From: Leptolyngbya sp. Cla-17 | GTDB lineage: Bacteria > Cyanobacteriota > Cyanobacteriia > Leptolyngbyales > Leptolyngbyaceae | Length of the DNA stretch: 25,258 nucleotides | Direction of reading: 5' to 3' | Assembly (NCBI RefSeq): GCF_016807185.1 | Contig: NZ_JAEVYN010000001.1 | Coordinates: 1,883,041 to 1,908,298 of the forward strand | Part shown: positions 1-7,368 of the stretch, in pieces | Layout: each line of letters opens with the position of its first letter | Position numbering within the stretch: position 1 is the first letter of the stretch | Notes under the pieces: model-generated | Seen by the model: the letters and a program-made list of their open reading frames with translations, nothing else | Database searches by the model: none | What the model was told of the DNA's origin: nothing | Made by a program: the position numbers and the translations under genes

Positions 1-1144
1 AAAGAATTTCGGTATCATAGCCATTGCGGAAGATGGTTAACCAGCCCACACATTGATGCTGACACTGCAGCGGCACAATCAAGGCAGTGCGGATGAGTGT
101 CTCTGTAAACGCCTCTGCCAGTTCATCCTGTAGGACAGCTTGAGCTAGATCCAGAACATAGGGTGAGGGGATGCCATTGGCAGTTGAGCCATGCTGATGA
201 ACTGGGTGGGATGGGATGAGCGCCCGCCCAGCTTGCTCCCAGGCGGTAATGACTTCTTCATAGGTCGGCTTGGCGCTGCTCGGTCCTGCTGTCCAGTTCA
301 TCAACGCTTTCCAGCCATTGCTTTCTTCCAAACGAGCGTGAGTGGGTTGCACGCCGCTCGTATAGAGTTGTGCCGCACTACTGGCAGATTCCGCAACGAA
401 GTAGAGCCGCCCGCCTGAGCCGCCCAACGCTTTCACCGTTTCCTCCAAAACCGTTTGCTGAATTTCCGCTAGGTTGAGTGGGTTATGCAACAAACTGCTG
501 ATTCGATTGACGGTCAGTTCATAGTGGGCTTGCGGCTGCACTTGGTTGAGGAGATTGGACTGAGCAATGGCGATCGAAACTTGATCTACCAGCAGTTGCA
601 CGATCTGTAGTTCCCGCTCTGAGAAGGAATAGGGTTCAGTGTGATGAACGACTAACAAGCCCCAGAGTTGATTTTGATGGAGAATGGGCACTGTTAAAGA
701 AGCCATCACGCCCATGCCCAGCATGTACTGGATATGACAAGGGTCAACCGGAGCATAACGCACATCTTCAATCGTTAACGGCTCTCTAGTGGTGGAGTCG
801 TCTATCTGGCTTGAGATCTTACATTGAGTGGCTACGTTAATAATGACCCGCTGGCGGGCTTTAAGAAACAGTTCATAAGCAGAGTCAGGAATGTCGCTGG
901 CGGGGAAGTGTAAACCCAGCAATGCAGGCAACCGTTGATCGGCGATCGACTCGGCAATCACTGCCCCACTCCCATCTGACTCAAAGTGATAGATCTTGAC
1001 CCGATCGATCTTGAGAAAGGCGCGGATTTCCTCTACGGCAGTTGAGACAATATCTTGAAGCTCTAGCGATTGACGAATCCGATTGCAAATTCCATAGAGC
1101 ATTTGCTCTTGCTGCAAACTGTGCTCAAAGCCTTGTGGGTCCAT
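1..1144 (-). CDS. Phytochrome-like GAF-domain sensor protein (5' part, runs off the window)
   Basis: The ATG at 1144 opens a frame with no stop down to base 1, so about 381 residues are present and the C-terminus (probably a histidine kinase or another output) lies outside. The first domain (about residues 15-190) is a phytochrome-type GAF: it has the FPASDIP signature at residues 80-86 and DPCHIQYM around 134-141, where Cys136-His137 sits where phytochromes and cyanobacteriochromes attach their bilin. The second domain (about 200 onward) resembles a PHY-like GAF and ends in WLTIFRNGYDTEIL, a string typical of cyanobacterial phytochrome-like sensors. It is probably a cytoplasmic light sensor; a GAF that no longer binds bilin is the alternative. 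The preceding sequence is A/G-rich (agaagtag) but has no strong ribosome binding site. It lies 173 bp downstream of another sensor kinase on the same strand. Confidence 0.85.
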   Translation of the reverse strand, partial: MDPQGFEHSLQQEQMLYGICNRIRQSLELQDIVSTAVEEIRAFLKIDRVKIYHFESDGSGAVIAESIADQRLPALLGLHFPASDIPDSAYELFLKARQRVIINVATQCKISSQIDDSTTREPLTIEDVRYAPVDPCHIQYMLGMGVMASLTVPILHQNQLWGLLVVHHTEPYSFSERELQIVQLLVDQVSIAIAQSNLLNQVQPQAHYELTVNRISSLLHNPLNLAEIQQTVLEETVKALGGSGGRLYFVAESASSAAQLYTSGVQPTHARLEESNGWKALMNWTAGPSSAKPTYEEVITAWEQAGRALIPSHPVHQHGSTANGIPSPYVLDLAQAVLQDELAEAFTETLIRTALIVPLQCQHQCVGWLTIFRNGYDTEIL

Positions 1145-1155
1145 TTTTCTACTTC

Positions 1156-1187
1156 TAATGATCTCATTGCTTAATGATCTAATTGCT
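1156..1187. repeat. Two tandem 16-bp direct repeats upstream of the GAF sensor
   Basis: Copies taatgatctcattgct (1156-1171) and taatgatctaattgct (1172-1187) are head to tail with one mismatch, ending about 12 bp before the start codon of the GAF gene. They would lie in its 5' leader or promoter. They could be a regulator binding site or simple slippage; nothing in the sequence decides. Confidence 0.6.
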
Positions 1188-1317
1188 ACACCGATCGCCT
1201 CAATCTTCTCCGTACTTAGTATGAGTCGAGGGTGAGCAAGACTAAACCTGATTTTCTAAAATCTTCATGATTTTGACTGAGAATAGGCGTTTCGATTGTA
1301 TCGCTATAAGCTTCAAC

Positions 1318-3540
1318 TCATGAATTTTCAGCTGTGCCGACCAACATCTTTTCGTTCCTGCAACTCAGTCTTACAGGAATCTGAATCACAAATTCAGTCC
1401 CCTTGCCAAGGGTAGAGCAACAGCTGAAGTTGCCGCCATGTTTCTCGGTGATGATTTGATAGCTAATGGACATGCCCATACCCGTGCCCTTCCCAATGGG
1501 CTTGGTGGTAAAAAATGGATCAAAAATGTGTTGATGGGTCTCCTCTGACATTCCAGGACCATTGTCAGCGATCGCAATTTCTACCCACTCGGCATCAATC
1601 ACTGCGGTACGAATTGTAATCTGATTAGGATTAGCTTCTATCGCTTGATAGGTGCGGTTGATATTACTTTCTTCTAAAGCATCAAGCGCATTGACTAAGA
1701 TATTCATGAACACCTGGTTCATCTGCCCAGGGTGGCACTCCACCAGCGGCAGGTCGCCATAAGCCCGAATCAGCGTGGTCGGTGGACAATTCACTTTGGC
1801 TTTCAAGCGATGCTGCAAAATCAGGAGCGTGCTTTCAATGCCTTCGTGAATATCCACCTCTTTCACCTGCGCTTCATCCAGCCGTGAGAAGTTCCGCAAC
1901 GACGTGACAATCCCTCGAATGCGCTCCGTTCCAACTTGCATCGATGTCAGTAGCTTCAGGACATCTTCATTCAGAAACTCCAAATCAATCTCGTCCATCT
2001 TGTCTCGAATGGCTGGAGTAGAGTCTGGAAATTCAGTTTGATAGAGTTGCAGCAGTTCCAGGAGATTTTGAGTGTATTCATTGATGTGAGTCACGTTGCC
2101 ATGAATGAAGTTCACAGGGTTATTAATTTCATGCGCGACTCCAGCCACCAACTGTCCTAAACTCGACATTTTTTCGGCTTGAATCATCTGAGTTTGAGTG
2201 CGTTGCAGTTCTTGCAGCGTCTCCTTCAGATCCGCTGTTCGTTCTTCCACCCGATGCTCTAGCTGCTCGTTGGTTTGTTCTAATTGGGTAAATGAGCCGC
2301 GTAGCTGCTGCGTCATTCGATTAAATGAACGAGCTAGCACATTTAGCTCTCGCACATTTGAGAGTTCGACGTTTTGATCGAGTGCCCCATCCGCCATCGC
2401 CTCAGAGGATTGGCTTAAACGTCTAAGGGGCTGAGCAATTAATTGTGCCGTGTAGATCCCTAAAATGGTTGCAACCACCAGTGCCGCTAGACAAAGCAAC
2501 ATAGTCGTGCGCGTGTTGGCGTCAATTTCTGCTGTGAAGTCGGACTCCGGCACCACCACAACACTGAACCAGTCAATGCCATTTCCGTCTCGAATGGGTG
2601 AAATCTGCACAAACTGTCGTTTGCCATCTACCACAACATCAAGCTGTTGGCTCTGATTGATGCTGAAGCTACCGAAGTGCTCAAGCACAGCTTTGGCTGT
2701 GGCACGAATGACAGGATTTTCAATGTCTGTCGCTGGAATCTGCTCTAATTCCTCATTCTGAATCTTGTAAGGTTGCTCAATCAGCGAGCTAGCAATTAAC
2801 TGTCCAGAGCGATCCACAATAAACGTTTGTCCAGTCAGTCCGACCTTGACGCTTTTCAAAAACTCGTGAATCCGTGAAGGGCGAAAATTACTATGTTGCA
2901 CACCCAAAAGGTTGCCGGTTTCGCCGTAAATCGGTTGCGACAGAGAAAGTGTCGCTTTTCCTGAAGCCCCAAGAAAGATGTTGCTCCAGCTTGGCTCACC
3001 CACTTCCACTGCCGCTTTGTACCAGGGTCGAGTCCGTGGGTCAAACGGTTTAGTTCCCAGCAATTCAGCCCGTTTCCCCCGGTCATCTAAGCGGTAGCTC
3101 TGGCGATTGGGTAGATCCGTGTCCCCCGTCCGAGCCACGATAAATCCCTCCTCCAACCGTTCAACTAGAACGCTAGTTCCCTGAGGCGTGCCGATTTGGA
3201 GGAAGTTCACAGTGTCTTGTTTTACCAACCGCCAGAAGAAATGCTCTAAGGCTTTAACATTTTTGATGTCAATTTGTCCTTCCGAAATTCCAGCCGCAAT
3301 CGTTTGATTAGTGAGATACGGCTTCTCTAAATAAAAGAGAATTTGCTGATTAATCCGATCACTGGTTTCACTGCGCAATTGGGAAACCACAGTATTGATC
3401 GATTTTTGACTATTACGAATACCCAGATAACCCGTCAAGCCAACCGCTACAAAAATTTGCATTACAAACGGCACAACCAGAATCAGACGCAATGGCATCT
3501 GCCCAGTCACCGACCATCGGCTTACAGTTTTTAACAACAT
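1318..3540 (-). CDS. Membrane sensor histidine kinase (Cache-like sensor, HAMP, HisKA, HATPase)
   Basis: A 740-residue two-component sensor kinase. A first membrane helix (about residues 18-40) is followed by a roughly 300-residue extracytoplasmic Cache-like sensor domain (with a segment around FDPRTRPWYKAA, typical of dCache ligand domains), a second membrane helix (about 345-365), HAMP (starting at LIAQPLRRL), a coiled coil, and the kinase core. The H-box GVAHEINNPVNF places the phosphorylated histidine at about residue 470. An N-box (NILVNALDAL), DNGPGMSEE and the FDPFFTTKPIGKGTGMG ATP-lid/G-box follow. No receiver domain is attached and no response regulator lies in the window. It autophosphorylates in response to an unknown periplasmic ligand, by family knowledge. 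It is oriented with the GAF sensor downstream, but the 173-bp gap argues for separate transcription. Confidence 0.92.
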   Translation of the reverse strand: MLLKTVSRWSVTGQMPLRLILVVPFVMQIFVAVGLTGYLGIRNSQKSINTVVSQLRSETSDRINQQILFYLEKPYLTNQTIAAGISEGQIDIKNVKALEHFFWRLVKQDTVNFLQIGTPQGTSVLVERLEEGFIVARTGDTDLPNRQSYRLDDRGKRAELLGTKPFDPRTRPWYKAAVEVGEPSWSNIFLGASGKATLSLSQPIYGETGNLLGVQHSNFRPSRIHEFLKSVKVGLTGQTFIVDRSGQLIASSLIEQPYKIQNEELEQIPATDIENPVIRATAKAVLEHFGSFSINQSQQLDVVVDGKRQFVQISPIRDGNGIDWFSVVVVPESDFTAEIDANTRTTMLLCLAALVVATILGIYTAQLIAQPLRRLSQSSEAMADGALDQNVELSNVRELNVLARSFNRMTQQLRGSFTQLEQTNEQLEHRVEERTADLKETLQELQRTQTQMIQAEKMSSLGQLVAGVAHEINNPVNFIHGNVTHINEYTQNLLELLQLYQTEFPDSTPAIRDKMDEIDLEFLNEDVLKLLTSMQVGTERIRGIVTSLRNFSRLDEAQVKEVDIHEGIESTLLILQHRLKAKVNCPPTTLIRAYGDLPLVECHPGQMNQVFMNILVNALDALEESNINRTYQAIEANPNQITIRTAVIDAEWVEIAIADNGPGMSEETHQHIFDPFFTTKPIGKGTGMGMSISYQIITEKHGGNFSCCSTLGKGTEFVIQIPVRLSCRNEKMLVGTAENS

Positions 3541-3659
3541 GGTTGGAAGGGTTACTCACAGGTTACTTAGCGGGTGAATGTATTCATAGTTCCCTTCAAT
3601 TAACAAATCTCAACAATTCTGAATATGCTGGATTAGTCTGTCTGAATATCGCCTGTGTA

Positions 3660-3684
3660 TAGCAACCGAGAAAAATGGTTGCTA
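3660..3684. repeat. Perfect 8-bp inverted repeat (hairpin) next to the intron 3' end
   Basis: tagcaacc (3660-3667) and ggttgcta (3677-3684) flank a 9-nt A-rich loop, so either strand can fold an 8-bp stem. It lies about 120 bp upstream of the histidine kinase start and about 10 bp beyond the group II intron 3' end. It may be part of the old insertion target. No T-run follows, so an intrinsic terminator is not supported. Confidence 0.5.
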
Positions 3685-3694
3685 AGGACAAACT

Positions 3695-3772
3695 GGGTTG
3701 AGTCGAGGGGGGACATTACTCCCCGCCCCTCTCAGTTAGATCCGGACGTGCGAGTTTCCCTGCATCCGGCTC
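3695..3772 (-). ncRNA. Group II intron ribozyme domains V and VI
   Basis: Domain V lies at 3739-3772 on the minus strand: a 34-nt hairpin starting GAGCCGGATGCAGGGAAACT and closing CGCACGTCCGGATC, with the conserved AGC near its 5' side and a GAAA loop. Domain VI follows (about 3696-3736): a GC-rich stem of GAGGGGCGGGG against CCCCCCTC, with an unpaired A in CGACTCAAC as the likely branch point. This is direct pattern recognition of a highly conserved RNA element. The maturase reading frame runs through domain V into domain VI and stops at 3716. Confidence 0.8.
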
Positions 3773-4598
3773 CCGATGTTCTTGGCTTTCGCGTTTGCGT
3801 CTATGGAGATACTTGTGACAACTTTCGTGAATGGCTAGAAGGTTCTTGGTTCTCCAATTGTTATGATTGCCATCTACATGATGGAGATGGACCCTCTCGT
3901 CACTCAGCGTTTTTAAGCCACAATAGCCACAGATATGGTTCTGACGTTTTAAGGCTTGAGCAGTTTCGCCATCATAGAGCTTGCTGTTGCGTTCACTCCA
4001 ATAGGTCATATCACCGTCAAAAGGTGATTTCTCCCCCTTGACGTTACCGTGTTTATTTTCAGAGTAAGGAACTGATGGAAACGCTATGTTCACCAATTTC
4101 TTGCTGGTGTAACGGTTCTGTTTAGATTCCTTGTTAAATACCCTGAATGCCCTGTTTTGGACATGCCACAGCGAGAAACGTGACCCATTCATTTTGCAGA
4201 AGCGGTGATAGTTTCTCCAGCCTCTAACGATAGGAGCTAATTTCTCAGCCTTAGTTTTCGCACCATACTTCGAGTTGTTGACGATGTCTTTTACTTTCTG
4301 ACGGAACGCCTTGAAATTGTTCACGGAAGGAACACATCTAAACTTTCCATTGCTTTGCACTCGAAAGTGCCAGCCGAGAAACGTAAATCCATCTGTCGTA
4401 GCAGTGACCTTGGTCTTCTGTTCGCTAACCTTCATTCCTCGTTCTGCAAGAAACTGGCTGATTCGCTCAAGGATTGCCTCTGCATTGTCTTTGGGCTTAA
4501 GCAGGAATACCATATCATCCGCATATCTCACGGATGGGTGGATGTGCTCTATCCCATTGAGGGCAATGTTGGCTAGTAAGGGACTGATCACGCCCTGT
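3695..4598 (-). mobile_element. Group II intron, 5'-truncated remnant (maturase C-terminal part plus domains V and VI)
   Basis: On the minus strand the segment runs from the middle of a group II intron reverse transcriptase to the intron 3' end. Missing are the exon-binding ribozyme domains I-III, the intron 5' end and the N-terminal half of the reverse transcriptase. The upper limit is set where the maturase homology abuts the inverted repeat of the serine-recombinase element (about 4589-4598). The lower limit is estimated from the end of domain VI, about 6-7 nt past a plausible bulged branch-point A. It cannot splice in cis. The reading frame inside is open and the 3' ribozyme parts look undamaged, so truncation looks fairly recent. 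Confidence 0.8.
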
Positions 4599-4684
4599 AC
4601 AATGTTGCAAACAATCTTTATCAGAGTCAGGCACAGGTGAAAGGGGTTCGACTCTGAAGACGACATTGACCTGATCTTTGTCAA
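3716..4684 (-). pseudogene. ltrA: Group II intron reverse transcriptase/maturase, N-terminally truncated, with HNH endonuclease
   Basis: The open frame has 322 codons, but only residues from about 29 on are maturase; the first 28 come from the neighbouring recombinase element read in another frame. Present are the reverse-transcriptase block QGVISPLLANIALNG, the catalytic YADD box (VRYADDMVFLL), the thumb/maturase domain X (GWRNYHRFCKMN), and a C-terminal HNH endonuclease (CGYCG ... LHHVDGNHNNW ... NLLAIHESCHKYLH). Reverse transcriptase motifs 0-4, with the first catalytic aspartate, are missing, so it should be inactive in reverse transcription. At the break QG-VISP replaces the usual QGGVISP. 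The frame reads through intron domain V to the stop in domain VI. The group II identity is secure; treating it as a pseudogene is inference from the truncation. Confidence 0.88.
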
Positions 4685-5336
4685 TTTCTACCCGCTTGAC
4701 CAAGGTGCGAATAATGTCCCGGCGCTGTTGCCAATCCAACTGTTCTAATCCAGTTTTTACTTGAGTGGCAAAGTCTTTTAATCGGCCAATGATCAGCCGA
4801 AGCTCTTGTTGGCGGGTCATTTCTGAGGTTGCTTGCGCGATCTGAGTTTCTAAGGCGGCGATCCGGACTCGCATCTGAGTGATGCGCGGCTCAAACTCAG
4901 CTTTGTGAATCACCCCCTCAGCATAACTATCAATCAGGCGCTCCAGTCCGCGTCGCAGTTTGGTCAATTGCGTTTCCAATGCGGTAAGGTGTTGTCCCTG
5001 TTTGGGCGCTTGTGCTCGACGGGTATACTCCTGAGTCAGTCGCTGCGGATTCTCTAGTAACGCCTGCACCTGCTGCCATACTGCCATTTCCAGCAAATCA
5101 GTGCGGACTTGCAAATTGCTGCAAATGCGATCTCCGCCAAAGCGATAAGCATCGGTGCCAATACAGCGGTAGTAAGCATACTCTCGAACCTTGCCTTTCG
5201 CCGCTTTGTGACTGACAGGTTTACCGTAATAAGCGTAGCCACACTGCTGACAAACTAAGAGTCCTTGCAGGAGATATTTTGCGCCTCTTTGACTTTGGCG
5301 GGCGCGTTGGCGATTCTCCTGCAACTGTTGTTGCAC
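4515..5336 (-). pseudogene. Large serine recombinase, C-terminal fragment (zinc ribbon and coiled coil)
   Basis: This is the second part of the site-specific recombinase whose catalytic part ends near 5368. The frame opens with a GTG codon (reading VQQQLQENRQ), which is the interior of the original protein, not a true start. It has the recombinase zinc-ribbon (CQQCGYAYYG, then YYRCIG and a Cys in RICSN), then a long coiled coil (about residues 95-200), and the family's terminal RVEIDKDQVNVVFRVEP. Homology ends about residue 246 at LQHC; the last 27 residues read into the group II intron remnant. The stretch 5345-5475 codes for the missing middle (DKDPQQWILIPVPALID) in a third frame, so the original gene is broken near 5475 and near 5340. 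The second break fits loss of about 10 nt before gaagcc; that size is a guess. Confidence 0.85.
4589..4613. repeat. Left 25-bp inverted repeat of the recombinase element
   Basis: Plus-strand sequence CACGCCCTGT followed by ACAATGTTGCAAACA. It is the exact reverse complement of 6625-6649. Outward of it the sequence becomes group II maturase; inward it encodes the end of the recombinase. The inner 15 bases are the likelier element-specific part. Confidence 0.8.
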
Positions 5337-5367
5337 GGCTTCAAGTCAATCAACGCGGGCACCGGAA

Positions 5368-6198
5368 TCAAAATCCACTGCTGCGGGTCTTTGTCGTAGA
5401 TCGAATAATCTTGACGAGGAAAGGGCGACTGTCTACGACCTGGGCGTAAGCGCGGTCGCTTTGTCCCGATTGCGTGCCTTTATAGGCTGGATTGTTCAGC
5501 ATTCCCCAGATGGTGGAACGATCCCAGACAGGCTTACCCTTGGGTGAGGGAATGTCCGCTTGCTGGAGGCGGCGACAGGCTTCGCCAATCGTTGCCTGTT
5601 CTCGCCCTATCCAATCGAAAATTTGGCGCACGACTGGTGCCTGTTCAGGATGGACTTCATAACGCGCTTGCCCATTGCCTTGTTGGGTATCAATGTAGTG
5701 ATAGCCATAAGGCGCACCGGATAGCGGATTGACAGAACCTGAACGAGCAGCATGGCGCTTCCCACGGCGGCTTCGTTCTAGGATTTTGGCTCGTTCATAT
5801 TCCGCCACCATGCCTTGAACTTGCAGTAACAGGTCATCCTCGGGAGAGTCGCCTAAAGCCCGATTGAGAAACACAATTTCCACCCCAGCTCGTTGCAGTT
5901 CATCCAGGAGCAAGACTTGATAGGCATATTTGCGAGCCAAGCGATCTGGGGAATGAATGTAAAGTCGGTCGATGCTGCCTGTCGCTGCCAGATCACGCAG
6001 TTGTTCCAGAGCTGGACGCAAGAGTGTCGCACCACTATAACCTTCATCAATAAATTGCAAATCGGGTTGTAAGACACATCCATCAGCCGTGATCTTTTCC
6101 CGCAATATTGATAGTTGACTCTCAATCGTATGAGAGGACACTTGTTGTTCTGAAGAGACACGCGCATAGATCGCCACTTGAATATCATGACTGTTCAT
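5368..6198 (-). pseudogene. Large serine recombinase, N-terminal catalytic fragment
   Basis: Resolvase/invertase catalytic domain: IYARVSSEQQ carries the nucleophilic serine, then DEGYSGATLLRPALEQL, LYIHSPDRLARKYAYQ and the long-helix segment EYERAKILERSRRGK. The recombinase domain begins at PYGYHYID and ends in GMLNNPAYKG. After YKG the frame drifts to RSTTKTRSSGF and stops, while the proper continuation (GTKRPRLRPGRRQS, then YDKDPQQW) is found in another frame of the same bases. About seven residues expected between YKG and GTKR also seem absent, so a small deletion is likely. The start is the ATG at 6198 (MNSHDIQVAIYARVSS), 9 nt after GGAG; a TTG five codons earlier is less likely. The catalytic domain itself looks intact. 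By family it would cut and rejoin DNA at att sites. Confidence 0.87.
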
Positions 6199-6394
6199 AA
6201 TTCTCTTCTCCAATTCGTTTTTCTATAGCATTGATATCGATAACGGATGCTTGTTTTGGCATTGAAGCGACGCGCCGTACAGGGGGCAAAATCTGTTCAT
6301 AAGCACTGGCAAGGTACTCAGGGGAGAGTCGGGAAACTTCAAAGCTAGCGCGAACCTCCAATATCCGTTTTCGCTTCGGGTTGGGCTGATTCAT
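6185..6394 (-). CDS. Small conserved leader protein of the recombinase element
   Basis: A 69-residue, basic, cysteine-free protein (MNQPNPKRKRILEVRASFEV at the start, then SRLSPEYLASAYEQILPPVR). The ATG at 6394 is chosen because GAGGG precedes it by 8 nt; a TTG five codons upstream also opens the frame. Its last codons overlap the first codons of the recombinase (stop at 6185, recombinase ATG at 6198), so the two are probably translationally coupled. From memory, similar short ORFs sit before serine recombinases in other cyanobacteria, and none has a known role. A recombination directionality factor or regulator is a reasonable guess given size, charge and position, but no known domain is visible. 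Confidence 0.65.
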   Translation of the reverse strand: MNQPNPKRKRILEVRASFEVSRLSPEYLASAYEQILPPVRRVASMPKQASVIDINAIEKRIGEENYEQS

Positions 6395-6434
6395 GGTGGC
6401 TTCCCTCAAAGTGAGAAGAAGGGGTTAAAGCCAC
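6395..6434 (-). promoter_or_regulatory. Possible hairpin masking the ribosome binding site of the leader ORF
   Basis: On the minus strand GTGGCTT (6434-6428) can pair with AAGCCAC (6402-6396), ending one base before the ATG. The enclosed loop holds the GAGGG Shine-Dalgarno, and CCCCTT in the same loop could pair with it by one wobble. If it folds, translation of the leader ORF and the coupled recombinase would be repressed. Seen as sequence complementarity only. Confidence 0.4.
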
Positions 6435-6532
6435 TTTAGGAAAAATGCACATTCAAAAGTTTGGCTCCTCCACCAACGGGATACCAAGATATCTCGAAAC
6501 CTATCATTTCAGTAGTTCTGGGAAGTTTGAGC

Positions 6533-6994
6533 TTAAATGAAATGCAAGGGGGCACCCTGAAAGCCATCTCCATAATCAGGGCGCAGTTTCTCTCTGGAAA
6601 TCGAAATTAAAAACTTTAGGGAGGTGTTTGCAACATTGTACAGGGCGTGCTGCACCTCCCCATAGCTGTCAAACCCATTGTCCGGTTCCTGCAATCGCTT
6701 TGCTAAGGCAACTTCTGCCCACATTGGAATCATCCGGTTGTCTCCTCCTGGCGTTGGCTTGACCACCAGCAATGCCTCTAATCCTTGTGCTCGATACAGC
6801 GCTAACCACTTTTGCACCGTGCCTCGATGCCTGCCAATTGCAACCGCGATCTGGCTGATGCTCGGTGCTTGCGCTCGTTTGAGCCAGTACAACACTTGCA
6901 ATCGTTCTTTAACTATCGGCTGTTCAACCGTTCGCAAGCGGGTGCCTAACTCCTCGAGACTTTCTTTAATTACGATTGCGCTGACACCAGCCAT
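6533..6994 (-). pseudogene. IS630-family transposase, N-terminal stub
   Basis: The first about 115 of 153 codons are the helix-turn-helix region of an IS630-type transposase (ERLQVLYWLKR, SISQIAVAIGRHRGTVQKWL, then RAQGLEALL and GFDSYGEVQ). Family members are about 340-360 residues and continue with a DDE catalytic domain, which is missing here. At GEVQ the frame enters the 25-bp repeat of the recombinase element (HALYNVAN) and then reads element DNA to a chance stop. The catalytic residues are absent, so it cannot transpose. No remaining half of this transposase is found on the other side of the recombinase element, so this is not a simple insertion into an IS630 copy. Confidence 0.85.
6625..6649. 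repeat. Right 25-bp inverted repeat of the recombinase element
   Basis: Plus-strand TGTTTGCAACATTGT followed by ACAGGGCGTG, the exact reverse complement of 4589-4613. Outward (6650 up) lies the IS630 transposase stub; inward lies the untranslated leader of the element (6435-6624), in which I see no gene. Confidence 0.8.
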
Positions 6995-7368
6995 GATTAG
7001 ACTCTCACCTCTACATTCCTCAGTTTATCTGATCTGTAACTACTCCAATTTAATTTGGTATTACCCGAAAATATATCAATACAGCGATGAATTCTTGCGC
7101 CGCTTTTGCTTTGTTGGCTGAAACCAATCGGAATTGAAAAAGTGTTTAGAATAGACAAAGAAGAGATGATATTGCCAATGCGATAGACGATTGGCGAATG
7201 CTCCATGGAATCCTATGCCTAGGGTTCAGCTTCATCTGAGATTGCGATCGCGAATAGGAGAACGTACACTTTATCCTCGTTGGTGCCTTTTTCTTGCGCC
7301 TGCGAAACCACAACATACCAGCGCCTTTTTGCAGTGCATGGCGAAATGAATTGTTCGCAAATCCTTTT
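6995..7368. other. Intergenic stretch between the IS630 stub and the LpxB-like gene
   Basis: A 374-bp stretch without a convincing gene. The part next to the transposase start (about 6995-7080) is AT-rich and may hold the outer IS630 end, but I cannot place a terminal repeat because the other end is lost. The part 7222-7366 is open in the frame of the LpxB-like gene past its stop (49 codons to a TAG at 7219-7221) and contains a HIP1 motif at 7244-7251; no homology is recognised. Confidence 0.4.

Larger units (their letters stand above)
4589..6649 (-). mobile_element. Serine-recombinase mobile element bounded by 25-bp inverted repeats
   Basis: A 2061-bp unit flanked by identical 25-bp sequences in inverted orientation. 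On the minus strand it carries a small leader ORF and then a large serine recombinase that is broken in two places. The left flank is a truncated group II intron and the right flank a truncated IS630 transposase. The two flanks are unrelated, so no single target is restored by removing the unit. The inverted ends could be terminal repeats of a transposon, or the two mirror-image half-sites of a serine-recombinase att site. The last codons of the recombinase (LQHC) are encoded by the left repeat. Defining the element by these repeats is my inference; I recall many cyanobacterial relatives ending in LQHC, which agrees with this end being fixed. Confidence 0.65.

Noticed and set aside
3660..3684. 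The hairpin as a Rho-independent terminator
   Set aside because: No T-run follows on either strand within a few bases; kept only as an inverted repeat.
4311..4640. Plus-strand frames opposite the maturase (109 and 73 codons)
   Set aside because: They are antisense shadows of the maturase, with no ribosome binding site and no protein-like motifs.
7031..7080. AT-rich imperfect inverted repeat (around ccaatttaatttgg) that might be the outer end of the IS630 copy
   Set aside because: The stem is imperfect and there is no second end to compare, so it cannot be called a terminal repeat.
7219..7366. In-frame open stretch of 49 codons after the stop of the LpxB-like gene, ending at TAG 7219-7221, possibly an extension or a relic gene
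   Set aside because: No start codon with a ribosome binding site and no recognised homology. LpxB-like proteins normally end where the stop is, so it is likely chance.
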